A stretch of DNA of 64,000 bases, from contig OV277874.1 of assembly GCA_922989275.2 (NCBI GenBank), forward strand, positions 23,858,154 through 23,922,153, written 5' to 3'. Of this stretch, positions 48,921 to 58,376 are shown piece by piece. A model generated the notes under the pieces. That model did no database searches, was not told where the DNA came from, and saw nothing but the letters and a program-made list of their open reading frames with translations. The stretch comes from Gari tellinella (taxonomy: Eukaryota; Mollusca; Bivalvia; Cardiida; Psammobiidae). Position 1 is the stretch's first letter, and the number at the start of each line of letters is the position of its first letter. Position numbers and translations under genes: made by a program.

Positions 48921-49166
48921 AAACAATGGAAACTACGTTATTCTTTCCCATTTAAACGCATACGACGTACATGACCTAAACTGTAGAAAATTATAATCTT
49001 TTGACTTTTCTCACGGTTTAATTTAAATCTGAGTGGAAAACAGTTTGGAGCCCGATCAGACGCCGGGTTATCCTGCTTCTGATCTGACTCCAAACTGTTT
49101 GTGATGGAAATAATAGTTTTAGCGTAAACGCGCTTATTGGGAAAGAATAACGTATCCTCCGCTCTA
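48921..49166 (+). mobile_element. Family A2 MITE, full length
   Basis: ACAATGGAAACTACGTTATT to AACGTATCCTCCGCTCTA. The core is slightly worn (CGCCGGGTTATCCTGCTTC). Confidence 0.78.
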
Positions 49167-49456
49167 CGTAAATTTATCGTCAACATACCAATCGTACCGA
49201 AACATGCTCCAGCATAGTTCTGTACGGACTGTCAATTAACGAGAATTACAGAACAGAACATATCCTTTATTCACCCAGGCTTTTGTTGTACAACATGGGG
49301 TTTTCAAGAATATCATATACACATATTTATGTGGTTCCGGTATGATACGAAAAATCAACAACAACAATAACAAAAAGCAACGAAGAACATGTACATGTAC
49401 AGTACTAATAATGACCGATTTCTTCCTGCCCCAATCTCGTCATAAACGTTCAACCT

Positions 49457-49578
49457 TAAGACAGCACTAAACAAGACGGTGTTTTATCACATGGGATTAA
49501 TCTTGATAATCTATTTATATGGCTACCGATGATACTTTGGATGTCATTTTCGTAGTAAACATAATTTATCATAATTAC
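49457..49578. repeat. Unassigned dispersed repeat, copy 1
   Basis: AGACAGCACTAAACAAGACG, ACATGGGATTAATCT, and AGTAAACATAATTTAT correspond to 53557-53671 (ACGATACTAAATAAGACACT, ACGTGGGATTAATCT, AGTAAACACAATTTATTAT). The type of repeat is unknown. Confidence 0.5.
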
Positions 49579-49649
49579 AGTCAGTCTCATATTAAGGGAC
49601 CATACAGTAAATTACTCTGTGTTACTATTATATTAAAAGAAATGTGATT

Positions 49650-49717
49650 GCTTAATGCTGGACAAATATAATCCAGAAAGCTAGGAGCTTGCTGGATTAT
49701 ATGTATCCTGCATTAAG
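49650..49717. repeat. Small palindrome
   Basis: GCTTAATGCTGGACAAATAT pairs with ATGTATCCTGCATTAAGC, and inward AATCCAGAAAGCTAGG with GAGCTTGCTGGATT. Confidence 0.7.
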
Positions 49718-50594
49718 CTAAGCACTGTCTTGAGAAATATGCATGGTACCTCAATTTCTGGTCGATTAATATAAGATTGAATATGTAGACAATCTAATTC
49801 GGGTTTTTCACAACCACGCTGAAGGGGACCCCTGTGTTCGCACTAACCTGACAGTTCAACTGAGAAACTTGAAACTGGAATATTTATATTTTGGTTCAAC
49901 ATATTTTTTACAATTCGTGCATTCCATGGCGTTGTACATCGAGATAAAATCAACTCAGTTAAAAATAATATTGAACATAATAAAAGAAAACAATTGATAA
50001 TAATAAGAAGAAAATATATAATTAATTAAATAAAATAAATCTAGGTATATAGCGCAAACGAATGACGAGGGACGCTGAGATGAAATGGTGATGATTACAG
50101 TATGATTATTTCATGGGGATGATCGCAGGAATATCATTTCGGTCAATCACTTTTGCTGCAAAACAGCGCACGGTACATTGTATGAATCTGAATAAGGGGA
50201 GATCCTTTGAAAGCACAGAAAACAAAGCAAATACTGAAAATTGCAGACTCGGTTTAATTGAGTCTGTTCATGAGCAATACTGAAATATACAACAGTGCTC
50301 ACGCCCCCTAGCACCGGCTTAAGCGGAATTCAACTTTCAACTGTAAATGCGCTGAAATCTATGATTCCAAAGGACCAGAAAGTATAACAACACTGAGAAT
50401 GAAGCCGCCGAGGAAGAATATAATGTTTGCTATGAAAATAGTAATGTAAACGTAAGCTGGTTTTATGGGAATGAATAACGTTTGTTCTCACTGAAATATC
50501 ATATCTTAAAACGAGTGTCTGTTACGAAACAGTTATGAACCTGATTAAACCTGATCTGACTTTGTTTTAAACGGATTGACAGTAAATGTACATA
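49718..50594. other. No gene; AT-rich, one family A scrap
   Basis: Long A/T tracts (AATTAATTAAATAAAATAAA near 50020) dominate. GTAAACGTAAGCTGGTTTTA and GGGAATGAATAACG near 50455-50480 look like a worn A right end. No conserved coding region is visible. Confidence 0.5.
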
Positions 50595-51182
50595 TACACT
50601 CAGTACAAAAAGAAACGCACATTGTGCTCAGGCGCAGATTAAGAGACTTTTTTAAGATACTAAGACCATATCTCAAGATCAATTTAATTCTGCCACAAGT
50701 TTAGAAAAACAATTACTTAAAATTACTGTGCTGTATTTTAACCCTTTCACACTTAATGACATGAAAATGCGCGTTTTCAAACAGTTTGGATCCTGATCAG
50801 ACGCCGCGTAACGCGGCATCTGATCAGGATCCAAACTGTTTGACACTTGTATAGATATACTTTAAGTCATACTACTTTGAATCTTACTTTGAAACGATCT
50901 TGCAAACAACAAAATTGAAGCAGACGACAGTGAAACGGTGGTGGGATAAAAATCTCACGATTAATTTGGCAGCGAAAGAGTTAACTAGTACCTGTTGAAA
51001 ACACCGCACCGATTTGTACAGGTTGTGGTGATACCAATTCAATGATAAACCTCTCATTTTCAACATTGCTAGCCAAAGACGGAACTACTGACTGTAATGA
51101 AAAGATTATTTCACAAATACGTTCCGTCTACATACAGATAATATTGTAATAAAATTGTGCGTTTCTTTTTGCACTGAGTGTA
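50595..51182 (+). mobile_element. Family H element, copy 2
   Basis: CACTCAGTACAAAAAGAAAC to GTTTCTTTTTGCACTGAGTG between TA sites. It aligns throughout with 29403-29996, at roughly 96-97% by eye, including the nested B element. Flanks are unrelated to those of copy 1. Confidence 0.9.
50738..50984 (+). mobile_element. Family B MITE inside H, copy 2
   Basis: TTAACCCTTTCACACTTAA to AGCGAAAGAGTTAA at the same place in H as at 29546. Core has one arm change (GCGGCATCTGATC). Confidence 0.92.
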
Positions 51183-51191
51183 TATGTATTT

Positions 51192-51385
51192 ATACGTTAA
51201 TCTTTCCTAATTAACGCGTTTACGCTAAAACTATTATTTCCTTTGCAAACTGTTTACCACTCAGATCAACATGAATAGCCAGACTTGTCGAACAATTGTC
51301 CATTTCTACACGTTTAAATACAGCAATGCGTTTGCGTTTTGTTTGCGTTTAAACTTGAAAGAACTATAAGGTCTTCTCCACTGTA
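51192..51385 (-). mobile_element. Family A2 MITE with the core precisely removed
   Basis: TACGTTAATCTTTCCTAATT, ACGCGTTTACGCTAAAAC, then TTTGCAAACTGTTTACCACT with no hairpin between the two AAAC motifs, then TTTGCGTTTTGTTTGCG to GTCTTCTCCACTGTA. Confidence 0.82.
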
Positions 51386-51449
51386 CATTTGTGCTAAGTT
51401 TGCGTTTAAACATACAAGTATAAGAATAACGTATTCTCAAATGCACCAT

Positions 51450-51990
51450 TTCCGTTAATGTACATGTATGAATACCCATCGGTTCTACAAGTATACCGTG
51501 GTGCGCAATGGGAAATGGCTTCAACATTCGGTACTGCAGTGGATAACACGTTATTCTTTTCCAATAAACGCGTTTACGCTTAAACTATTATTTCCATTGC
51601 AAACAGTTTGGAGCAAGATCAGACGTCGGGTAACCCGGCGTCTGATCAGGCTCCAAACTGTTTGCTATTCAGATTAAAAATAAAAATTAGAAATGTTAAA
51701 AAATTGTCCTTTCCTACATTTCAGCGTTTTGTGTTTGCGCTACGTTTGCGTTTAAACATGGGAGGATAACGTCTTCTCCAAATCATGAGTTTCAATATTT
51801 ACGTTTAAACATGAGAGGATACATATAATTTCTTCTCCAAATCACCATTTCCCATAATGTATGAATACCCATCAGTTATATACGGTGGTGCGCAATGGGA
51901 AATGGCTTCAACATTCGGTTCTGCTTTACACCGTGGAATAACAACTTTATGCAGGGCAATAACTGGATGAATGTTATCGTACTGGGATTG
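51450..51990. repeat. Unassigned repeat (GGTGCGCAATGGGAAATGGC), two copies
   Basis: CACCATTTCC, GAATACCCATC, GTGGTGCGCAATGGGAAATG and GGCTTCAACATTCGGT occur at 51450-51533 and 51846-51925. A third copy (52526-52560 and 53392-53530) is split by a foldback. GCAGGGCAATAACTGG and ATCGTACTGGGATTGAACC follow in two of the three. It is possibly an old non-autonomous element; ends are not defined. Confidence 0.55.
51535..51786 (-). mobile_element. Family A2 MITE, full length
   Basis: TGCAGTGGATAACACGTTAT to AACGTCTTCTCC. The core is intact (CAGACGTCGGGTAACCC). The right end is followed by a worn duplicate of itself (TTACGTTTAAACATGAGAGG, TTCTTCTCCAAATCACC), which also recurs at 52488. Confidence 0.85.
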
Positions 51991-52006
51991 AACCATAATC
52001 AGGGTT

Positions 52007-52239
52007 TTAACCCTTTCAACACTACAGTCGAAGAGATTACTGATTACATATGCAAACAGTGTAGACCCTGATTAGAGGGATCCTATAGGAGCCCTCTGAT
52101 CAGGGTCTGCACTGTTTGATACATTCATTGTTTTTGTGATCAAACCAACAATGTAACAGTAGACTCAAAATACCTGTACTAGAAGAGCCCAAAATAATTA
52201 TAAATATCCACAAGAGACATTAAGGGTTGAAAGGGTTAA
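52007..52239 (+). mobile_element. TTAA-type MITE with E-type core, complete
   Basis: TTAACCCTTTCAACACT and AGGGTTGAAAGGGTTAA are the ends, closer to B than to E. The core is E-type (AACAGTGTAGACCCTGATTA, GAGGGATCC, loop TATA). The outside sequence (TTTTTGTGATCAAACC, AGTAGACTCAAAATACC) matches neither. It joins B-like ends to an E-like core. Confidence 0.78.
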
Positions 52240-52560
52240 AGATTTCTCACAACTTATCTGCAGAAAAATAAAATTATTTACTATGTTATTATAAGGGTCA
52301 ATGGTATAAAAAGATATGTGCTATCTCATAAAACAAGCAAAATTGCATTATAGAAATTTAACGACAACTGTCAGAACTGTTCGAATCCAAATCAAACACA
52401 GGTGTTATTATGCGGCTGATCAGGTTCTTCACTGCTTTGAACAATCTAACGCAACCGTATTTTCAGGAAAACATGACTTTCCTCATTTACGTTTAAACAT
52501 GAGAGAATAACTTCTTCTCCAAATCACCATTTCCCATAATGTATGAATACCCATCAGTTC

Positions 52561-53391
52561 CATAGGGGCCTTGAACGAAAAATTTATTCAAATCTATATA
52601 TAGTATATACAAGGGAAACAACTCGAACCCGGTCAGAAACCTGACCTCCTGTGTTCGACAGCCCATGGAATAAAAGAATGTCCTCTTTCAAGCAATATTT
52701 ATATTGGTACATAGAGTTAAAAGGCTAATATTTCCGTTAAAACAAAACCCGTCACCGCTGGCTATGTAATTCTTTCGCCAAACGATGTTGCGACTCGCCT
52801 CGGAAATGGTGCTGGGCGGAAGATCGATCACAACTCACTCACCAGAAAACGTATTTTTTTATCAGTACTGCAGGTAAGTTATTTAAATTAACAGTAAGTT
52901 ACGATTAAATGTGTTGTTTAGTTGCAAAAAAACTCGACATCGCCCAATAGTATGCGTGACGAAGCTGTTTTCCATTTGATTTCTTTCTGAACAACTCGTT
53001 TGATGACATTTGAAGCCATAACCGAAAGTTGTGGTCACATGACTGTTCCAGCCAACAAGCGCTCGTGTTACATTCCGTTGCATTCTTTTTGAGGTCACGG
53101 GGTCAAATAGCGACCGTTATGTGATCGATCTTCCGCCCAGCATCATTTCCGAGGCGAGTCGCAACATCGTTTTGCGAAAGAATGACAAAGCCAGCGGTGA
53201 CGGGTTTTGTTTTAACGGAAATATTAGCCTTTTAACTCTATGTACCAATACAAATATTGCGTGAAAGAGGACATTCTTTTATTCCATGGGCTGTCGAACA
53301 CAGGAGGTCAGGTTTCTGACCGGGTTCGAGTTGTTTTCCTTGTATATACTATATATAGATTTGAATAAATTTTTCGTTCAAGGCCCCTATA
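52561..53391. mobile_element. Foldback element with 272-bp inverted arms
   Basis: The left arm 52561-52832 begins ATAGGGGCCTTGAACG, and the right arm 53120-53391 ends CGTTCAAGGCCCCTATA. The arms pair at about 94% by eye through CCCGGTCAGAAACCTGACC, GTCACCGCTGG and AAGATCGATCACA. The middle 287 bp is single-copy with no recognisable protein. ATCAGTTC at 52553 and ACCAGTTC at 53392 are a likely 8-bp target duplication with one change. The insertion splits a copy of the GGTGCGCAATGGG repeat. Confidence 0.85.
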
Positions 53392-53671
53392 ACCAGTTCT
53401 ATTCTGTGGTGCGCAATGGGAAATGGCTTATACATTTGGTACATGTATATAAACATTGTGCGGAACATCTACTTTATGCAGGGCAATAACTGGATTAATA
53501 GCATCGTACTGGGATTGAACCATAATCATAACAGGGCAATAAAAGTTAATGTAGTTGTCAAGACGATACTAAATAAGACACTGTTTGATCACGTGGGATT
53601 AATCTGGAGATCGAGCTCTCTATGGTATTTTTGACTGTCAAATCCGCAGTAAACACAATTTATTATATAAA

Positions 53672-53864
53672 CAGTCGAACTTCGATATCTCGAACTTGCT
53701 TAACTCGTATTATCCGATATTTCGAAACATGAATTCGCCTTATTTCAAGCTTGGTTTATGTGAAAATACCCGTGGTTCAAAGTTAAAACGCGGCTTAGCC
53801 GCGTTTTAACTTTAAAACACGGGTATGTTCGACTTAACCGAGTTCGAGATATCTAAATCGACTG
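53672..53864. mobile_element. Tigger/pogo-like palindromic MITE, copy 2
   Basis: CAGTCGAACTTCGATATCTC at the left and GAGTTCGAGATATCTAAATC GACTG at the right. The inner stem AAGTTAAAACGCGGCT and AGCCGCGTTTTAACTT is perfect. 193 bp, no coding. Confidence 0.78.
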
Positions 53865-53919
53865 AATAGTTAAAACCCTGTATTGTGACCAGTATAGATT
53901 AATGATACTCTTTAGTATG

Positions 53920-54149
53920 TACAGTTCAGAAGACGTTATTCGTTCCCGTTTAAACGCAAACGAAACGCAAACATATTGTATTAAAATTTAGAAAATCAAG
54001 TTATTTGTGAAGATTTCTCACAATTTATGAGTGACAAACAGTTTGGAACATAGCCAGGCACCGGGTTATCCAACAACTTTGCAAAGGAATTAATAGTTTT
54101 AGCGTAATCTCTTTTATTATAAAAAAAAAGAATAACGTATTCGACACAA
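53920..54149 (+). mobile_element. Family A2 MITE, right core arm lost
   Basis: TACAGTTCAGAAGACGTTAT and CCCGTTTAAACGCAAACG are well kept. The core ends at AGGCACCGGGTTATCC and goes on to AACAACTTTGCAAAGG. The right end is worn (AATAACGTATTCGACAC). Region 54150-54393 holds no gene. Confidence 0.78.
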
Positions 54150-54393
54150 TTTCGTTCGCGTTGAGTTTGTTTTAGTTTACTTGTAAATAGATATGAATAC
54201 CCGCATCCACTTACATAACGAATTGATCCATTTATGGCTGAATTTTTATGACTATGTTATTGTATTTTTATTATATACCACAGTCCCCAAGACCCTACAA
54301 AGTAGGTGTTCTTTCTTAAAGAATCGTAAACGTAAAAATACTATGCAATAAAAATATAGAAAGAAGTAAGGTGTTTGAAACGATGAAAATGCT

Positions 54394-54650
54394 TACAGTG
54401 GAAAATCTGTTATTCTTTCCCGTTTAAACGCAAACAAAACGCAAACGCAAAGCACTCCAAACGTAGAAAAGTACAACTTTTGGACAATTCTGATAATTCA
54501 TTTTTATCTTTGTGGCAAACAGTTTGGAGCCTGATCAGACGCCGGGTAACCCGGCGTCTGATCTGGCTTCAAACTGTTTGTAATTCAAATACATGTAATA
54601 GCTTTAGCGTAAACGCGTTTATTGGGAATGTATAACGTTTCTCCACTGTT
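54394..54650 (+). mobile_element. Family A MITE, A1/A2 intermediate, complete
   Basis: TACAGTGGAAAATCTGTTAT at the left (A1-type) and TATAACGTTTCTCCACTG at the right (A2-type). The core is intact. An extra ACATGTAATAGC follows the right core arm. Confidence 0.88.
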
Positions 54651-54737
54651 AGAGTGTGTGGAAGAAAAGCTTACAGCCTGGTCAGACGCCGAGCCACTTG
54701 ATCCCTACTATTGTGCCTAACTGATTGCTGTGGATAT

Positions 54738-54932
54738 GTAGTGTTCCTTCTCTACAACAACACCCAATTGGAGACAAGGAGTGTGTGTGCTGTTCGGAGG
54801 GATTTGTTATTTGGGAGCGAAAATGGATACCCTTAGAGTACATTGTAAAAAACCTTTTTATTCGAAAATGGAATGGGCTTAATTGAAAATTAGAATTGCC
54901 TATCAAAAGTTACAGAAGCGAATGAGATTAAT
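54738..54932. mobile_element. Family C left fragment followed by family E end relic
   Basis: TAGTGTTCCTTCTCTACAAC, CCAATTGGAGACAAGG and GCTGTTCGGAGGGATTTG are inverted C right end. They run into GAAAATTAGAATTGCC and GAAGCGAATGAGATTAA, similar to the E side at 35340-35402. A core-1 scrap (AGCCTGGTCAGACGCCGAG) precedes at 54675. Confidence 0.55.
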
Positions 54933-54960
54933 AAGAAAGAATTATATACATGCTGCATTG

Positions 54961-55227
54961 TACAGTGGAGAAGATGTTATTTTCTCCAAATAAAGGGGTT
55001 TATACTTCAAGAAGTACATGTACATTTATTTCCATTGCAAACAGATTGAAGTCAGATCAGACGCCGGGTAACCCGGCGTCCGATTAGGCTCCAAACTATT
55101 TGCCACTCAGATTAACATAAATCGTGAAGAATGTCAAAATCTTATAATTATTTACAAGTTAGTGCAATGCGTTTGCGTTTCGATTGCATTTTTAAAACCG
55201 GGAAAAAATAACGTCTTCTCCTTTGTA
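54961..55227 (-). mobile_element. Family A2 MITE, full length
   Basis: TACAGTGGAGAAGATGTTAT to AACGTCTTCTCCTTTGTA. The core is intact (CGGGTAACCCGGCGTC). A small insertion, GAAGTACATGTACATTTA, lies before the core. Confidence 0.83.
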
Positions 55228-55279
55228 CATGTATGTTTAGTAGATGTAATAAAAACCATGTCGTGGAAGGAAAGAGAGA

Positions 55280-55506
55280 CATGGCTGCCATTTCTCCGGA
55301 TTTTTACTAAATCTTCGGATTTTTTGTCTAGTTCATGATGGCTTAAAGCAGGCTGAAAGTAAAGCAGAATGCGCCTTACGGCGCATTCTGCTATACTTTC
55401 AGCCTGCTTTAAGCAGCCACGTGTCAACAAAAATAGAAACAGGTGATTGGGAAAAATGCTAATTTGGAAATCTTAGGATTTTTTATGTCAACTTATGGCA
55501 GCCCTG
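55280..55506 (+). mobile_element. Family K MITE, full length
   Basis: CATGGCTGCCATTTCTCCGG to CAACTTATGGCAGCCCTG. The core-2 hairpin is long and clean (GCAGGCTGAAAGTAAAGCAG, AATGCGCCTTACGGCGCATT). AATTTGGAAATCTTAGGATT near the right end is shared with 40245 and 42425. Confidence 0.82.
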
Positions 55507-55635
55507 AAAAGCGGATGCGGAGGTTTAATTAATTTCTATGTGTAACACTCCCTGAAGATTTATGCAACAATAAATATTATACGTGTACTTACGGTATGAA
55601 AGAAAAATTAGTATAAGGACTTTCAGTGTAAAATA

Positions 55636-56180
55636 TACAGTGGAAAAGACGTTATTCTTTCCCAATACACGCGTTTATGCTAAAAACAATTACAGTGGAG
55701 AAGACGTTATTCTTTCCCAATACACGCGTTTATGCTAAAAACAATTACAGTGGGGAAAACGTTATTCTTTCCCAATACACGCTTTTGTATGCTAAAAACA
55801 ATTACAGTGGAGAAGACGTTATTCTTTCCCGTTTTAACGCAAACGAAAGGAAACGCATTGCAATAAACCATGGAAAAATACCAATTCCGACTATTTATAT
55901 TAAACTGAATGTCAAATAGGAATGGAAAGCATAGTTTTAGCGTAAAATCGTGTATTGCGAAAGAATAACGTCTTATTCACTATACTCCCATTGCAAACAG
56001 TTTTGAGCCAGATCAGACGCCGGTTATCCCGGTGTCTAATCATGATCCAAACTGTTGACACGTTAGATTGAACTGATCAGTCAGAATTGTCAAAATATTG
56101 TCCTATTTTAGTTATTTAGTGCGATGCGTTTGCGTTTCGTTTGCGTTTAAACGGGGAAAAACAACTTCTCCTCAGCTGTA
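55636..56180 (-). mobile_element. Family A2 MITE with triplicated left end and a nested A2
   Basis: The left 55 bp (TACAGTGGAAAAGACG, AATACACGCGTTTATGC, AAAAACAAT) are repeated in tandem at 55636, 55691 and 55746. An A+ element then begins at 55803. The host resumes at CTCCCATTGCAAACAG with its core and runs to CTCCTCAGCTGTA. The shared change AATACACG in all three units shows they arose by duplication, not by separate insertions. Confidence 0.88.
55803..55984 (+). mobile_element. Family A2 MITE, core deleted, nested
   Basis: TACAGTGGAGAAGACGTTAT to AACGTCTTATTCACTATA. The sequence goes from AAACTGAATGTCAAATAGG to AATGGAAAGCATAG, so the core is gone. Confidence 0.8.
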
Positions 56181-56426
56181 CCATTTTCACACTAACGGCG
56201 GAGTCATTATAACCATTTATTATATACATATCGATGATTTATAGAGATTTCTCAATTAGATAAATTTGATATTGCCACTGTTGATACATGTATCAACACT
56301 ACATGTAGTGATGATATCACTTTTTGTGACGACACGTCAAAATTAGTTTAGTGACGTCGCGTTAATTGATTTTGTGTGTGTGTTTTCCGTAAAAAGTCAT
56401 TAAAATATACGTACATGTATATCATA

Positions 56427-56590
56427 AATAGAATAATCAATTCCTTTGAATAGATATTAATAAATATATCACGAGAATGGGTTATTATCTGGTTAAAAAA
56501 CGAGTCCACAGGACTCGTTTTTTAACCAGATAACAACCCATTCTCGTGATATATTATTTATAACAATCCAAATGAATTGATTATCCTCTA
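56427..56590. repeat. Long palindrome
   Basis: ATATATCACGAGAATGGGTT and its inverse are perfect, as is the inner AACCAGATAACAACCC with GGGTTATTATCTGGTT. The centre is AAACGAGTCCACAGGACTCG. The outer part (GAATAATCAATTCCTTTGAA) pairs less well. Confidence 0.85.
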
Positions 56591-56595
56591 TGTAT

Positions 56596-56665
56596 AAACA
56601 GTTTGGATTCAGATGAGAAGTCAAGTAAAACGACATTACATCTGGATCCAAACTGTATGAACTCT
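56596..56665. repeat. Core-1 palindrome, variant
   Basis: TAAACAGTTTGGATTCAGAT, GAGAAGTCAAGTAAAACGAC and ATCTGGATCCAAACTGTATG. The loop side lacks the GACGCCG motif. Parent ends are not visible. Confidence 0.5.
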
Positions 56666-56785
56666 TACAGTGTTCTAAAAAGATGATTTGGCAGTCGGTA
56701 TTGACAAAATATTTCAAATTACATTTGCAGCGCTGCAGACAACAATTGTTGCCAAGCGTATTTCACCTGTTTACTTTGGAAACCA

Positions 56786-56860
56786 CAGGGCTACCATAAT
56801 TTTCTAAAAAATAAATCCTAAGATTTCCAAATTTTCAAGCGCGATTTTAGGAAACGTACC
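56786..56860 (+). mobile_element. Family K left-end fragment
   Basis: CAGGGCTACCATAATTTTC, AAATCCTAAGATTTCCAAAT and TTCAAGCGCGATT are the K end reading inward. It stops where the next TTAA element begins. Confidence 0.6.
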
Positions 56861-56861
56861 T

Positions 56862-57010
56862 TTAACCCTTTAGCTGCCATGCTTTATGACATCAACATAC
56901 ATGTAATTATGCAAACAGTATAGATCCAGATCAGACGCCGCGTGACGCGGCATCAGATCAGGGTCAAAACTGTTTGACACCTATATCCGAGATTTTTGTA
57001 TAAAGCAATT
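56862..57010 (+). mobile_element. TTAA-type MITE with core-1, right end uncertain
   Basis: TTAACCCTTTAGCTGCC is the left end. The core at 56910-56978 is clean (GATCCAGATCAGACGCCG, loop TGACG). A TTAA at 57006 could be its right boundary, but the expected inverse end is not there. Confidence 0.5.
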
Positions 57011-57061
57011 AACCTGCTCTTTGATCATATTCAGATTCAAATGACGTCAACCAAGCGTAGC

Positions 57062-57324
57062 TACAGTGGAGAATCTGTTATTCTTTCCCAATAAACGCGT
57101 TTACGCTAAAACTATTATTTTCAGTGCAAACAGTTTGGAGCCAGATCAGACACCGTGTAACGCGGCGTCTGATCAGGATCCAAACTGTGTGATATTTATT
57201 CAGTCATCATACAACCTTAAATCTAGCTTTGAAACGTATCTTGCAGACAACAATATTGAAGCAGACGACAATGAAGCGGTGAACGGGTAAACATCTCCCG
57301 AATAAGTTGATCATGAAAGGGTTA
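57062..57324. mobile_element. Chimeric MITE: family A1 left half, family B right half
   Basis: The left half is A1 reversed (TACAGTGGAGAATCTG, AATAAACGCGTTTACGC, CAGTGCAAACAG). The core begins TTTGGAGCCAGATCAG and changes to the B type at CCGTGTAACGCGG, ending GATCAGGATCCAAACTG. The right half is B (GCAGACGACAATGAAGCGG to GAAAGGGTTA). Immediately upstream lies AAATGACGTCAACCAAGCG, the left part of B. Confidence 0.88.
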
Positions 57325-57363
57325 CATGTAAATGGGAAACAATAAGAGGCCTTTTCCATTGCA

Positions 57364-57513
57364 TTACACCGGAAAATACGTTATCATATCTCAAAACACG
57401 CGTTATCCTTAAAACTATGAGTTCCACTGTTATTATTTTTCTTTATTTTATTGCAATACGTTTGCATTTGGTTTTCATTTAAAGGGGAAAGAATAACGTC
57501 TCCTCCGATGTAA
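57364..57513 (-). mobile_element. Family A2 MITE, core deleted
   Basis: TACACCGGAAAATACGTTAT, AAACACGCGTTATCC, then TTCCACTGTTATTATTTTTC and TTGCAATACGTTTGCATT to AACGTCTCCTCCGATGTA. Confidence 0.7.
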
Positions 57514-57771
57514 ACAAGTAAAGATACAATCAGTTTATACGGCCTACGCCATGTGTTTCTTAAATCAATTACAGAAGCCAATATGGTCTTATAAAGTTCT
57601 GTCAGAAAATTTATTAGCTATTTTTTCATTATTGATTTGAGATTTAAGTAAGATGTATTCCTCATAATTTCCGGTACAATTATTTGTAATCTTGAACGCC
57701 GCAGTATCATGTAAACAGGTTTATATCTTGTGAAATACTTTAAGGTAGTACATGTACATGTACATACATGT

Positions 57772-57965
57772 ATCTTCCCCAATAAACGCGTTTATGCAAA
57801 AACTATTAGTTCTTCTCCAAACAACTTGGAGCCAGATCAGGTTCCAAACTGTGTGTCACTCAGATGAACATGGGTAGTCAGAATTGTCGAACAATTGTCC
57901 ATTTCTACGTTTTATTGCGATGCGTTTGTGTTTCGTTTGCGTTGAAACGGGAAAGGATAAAGTAT
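57772..57965 (-). mobile_element. Family A2 MITE, left end lost, core shortened
   Basis: CCCCAATAAACGCGTTTATG, then a core reduced to TTGGAGCCAGATCAGGTTCC without the inner stem, then TTTGTGTTTCGTTTGCG to GGGAAAGGATAAAGTAT. Confidence 0.72.
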
Positions 57966-58141
57966 TACAGTGGAGAATCTGTTATTCTTTCCCGTTTAAA
58001 CGCAATCGTACGCAAACGCAAAGCGCTAAAACGTAGAAAAGAACAACTTTTGGACAATTCTGATATTTCATGTTTGCACTGCAAATAATAGTTTTAGCGT
58101 AAACGCGTTTATTGGGAAAGAATAACACATTCTCCACTGTA
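57966..58141 (+). mobile_element. Family A1 MITE with the core precisely removed
   Basis: TACAGTGGAGAATCTG to ACATTCTCCACTGTA with excellent ends. The sequence passes from ATTTCATGTTT directly to GCACTGCAAATAATAG, deleting the entire hairpin plus ATCTTGGTG between two GTTT motifs. Confidence 0.92.
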
Positions 58142-58194
58142 TGTACTGTTACATAGGGCAAAGAAGCTCCTTTTACATGTAGCGCATTCAATGT

Positions 58195-58372
58195 ATTCCT
58201 CCATTGAAGAAAATAGTTCCTTTTTATATACAGTCATAACTTGTACCAAAAGAAAGATGTTCTATTTCCAAGCCGATAGTAGCTTTGAGCTGAATGTCAG
58301 AATGCGCTTTAATCAAGTTAATGCACATTTTGATTTTACTTTCAACCTGATTTAAATGTAAGTGCTCACATG
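58195..58372. mobile_element. Family D MITE, old relic
   Basis: GAAGAAAATAGTTCC, then GAGCTGAATGTCAGAATGCG and TTGATTTTACTTTCAACC, a worn core-2. It lies directly before the next D copy. Confidence 0.5.
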
Positions 58373-58376
58373 TCGG

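Noticed and set aside
53286..53489. Open frame beginning at the foldback right arm
   Set aside because: It crosses the end of the foldback into the target repeat, so it is not a transposase.
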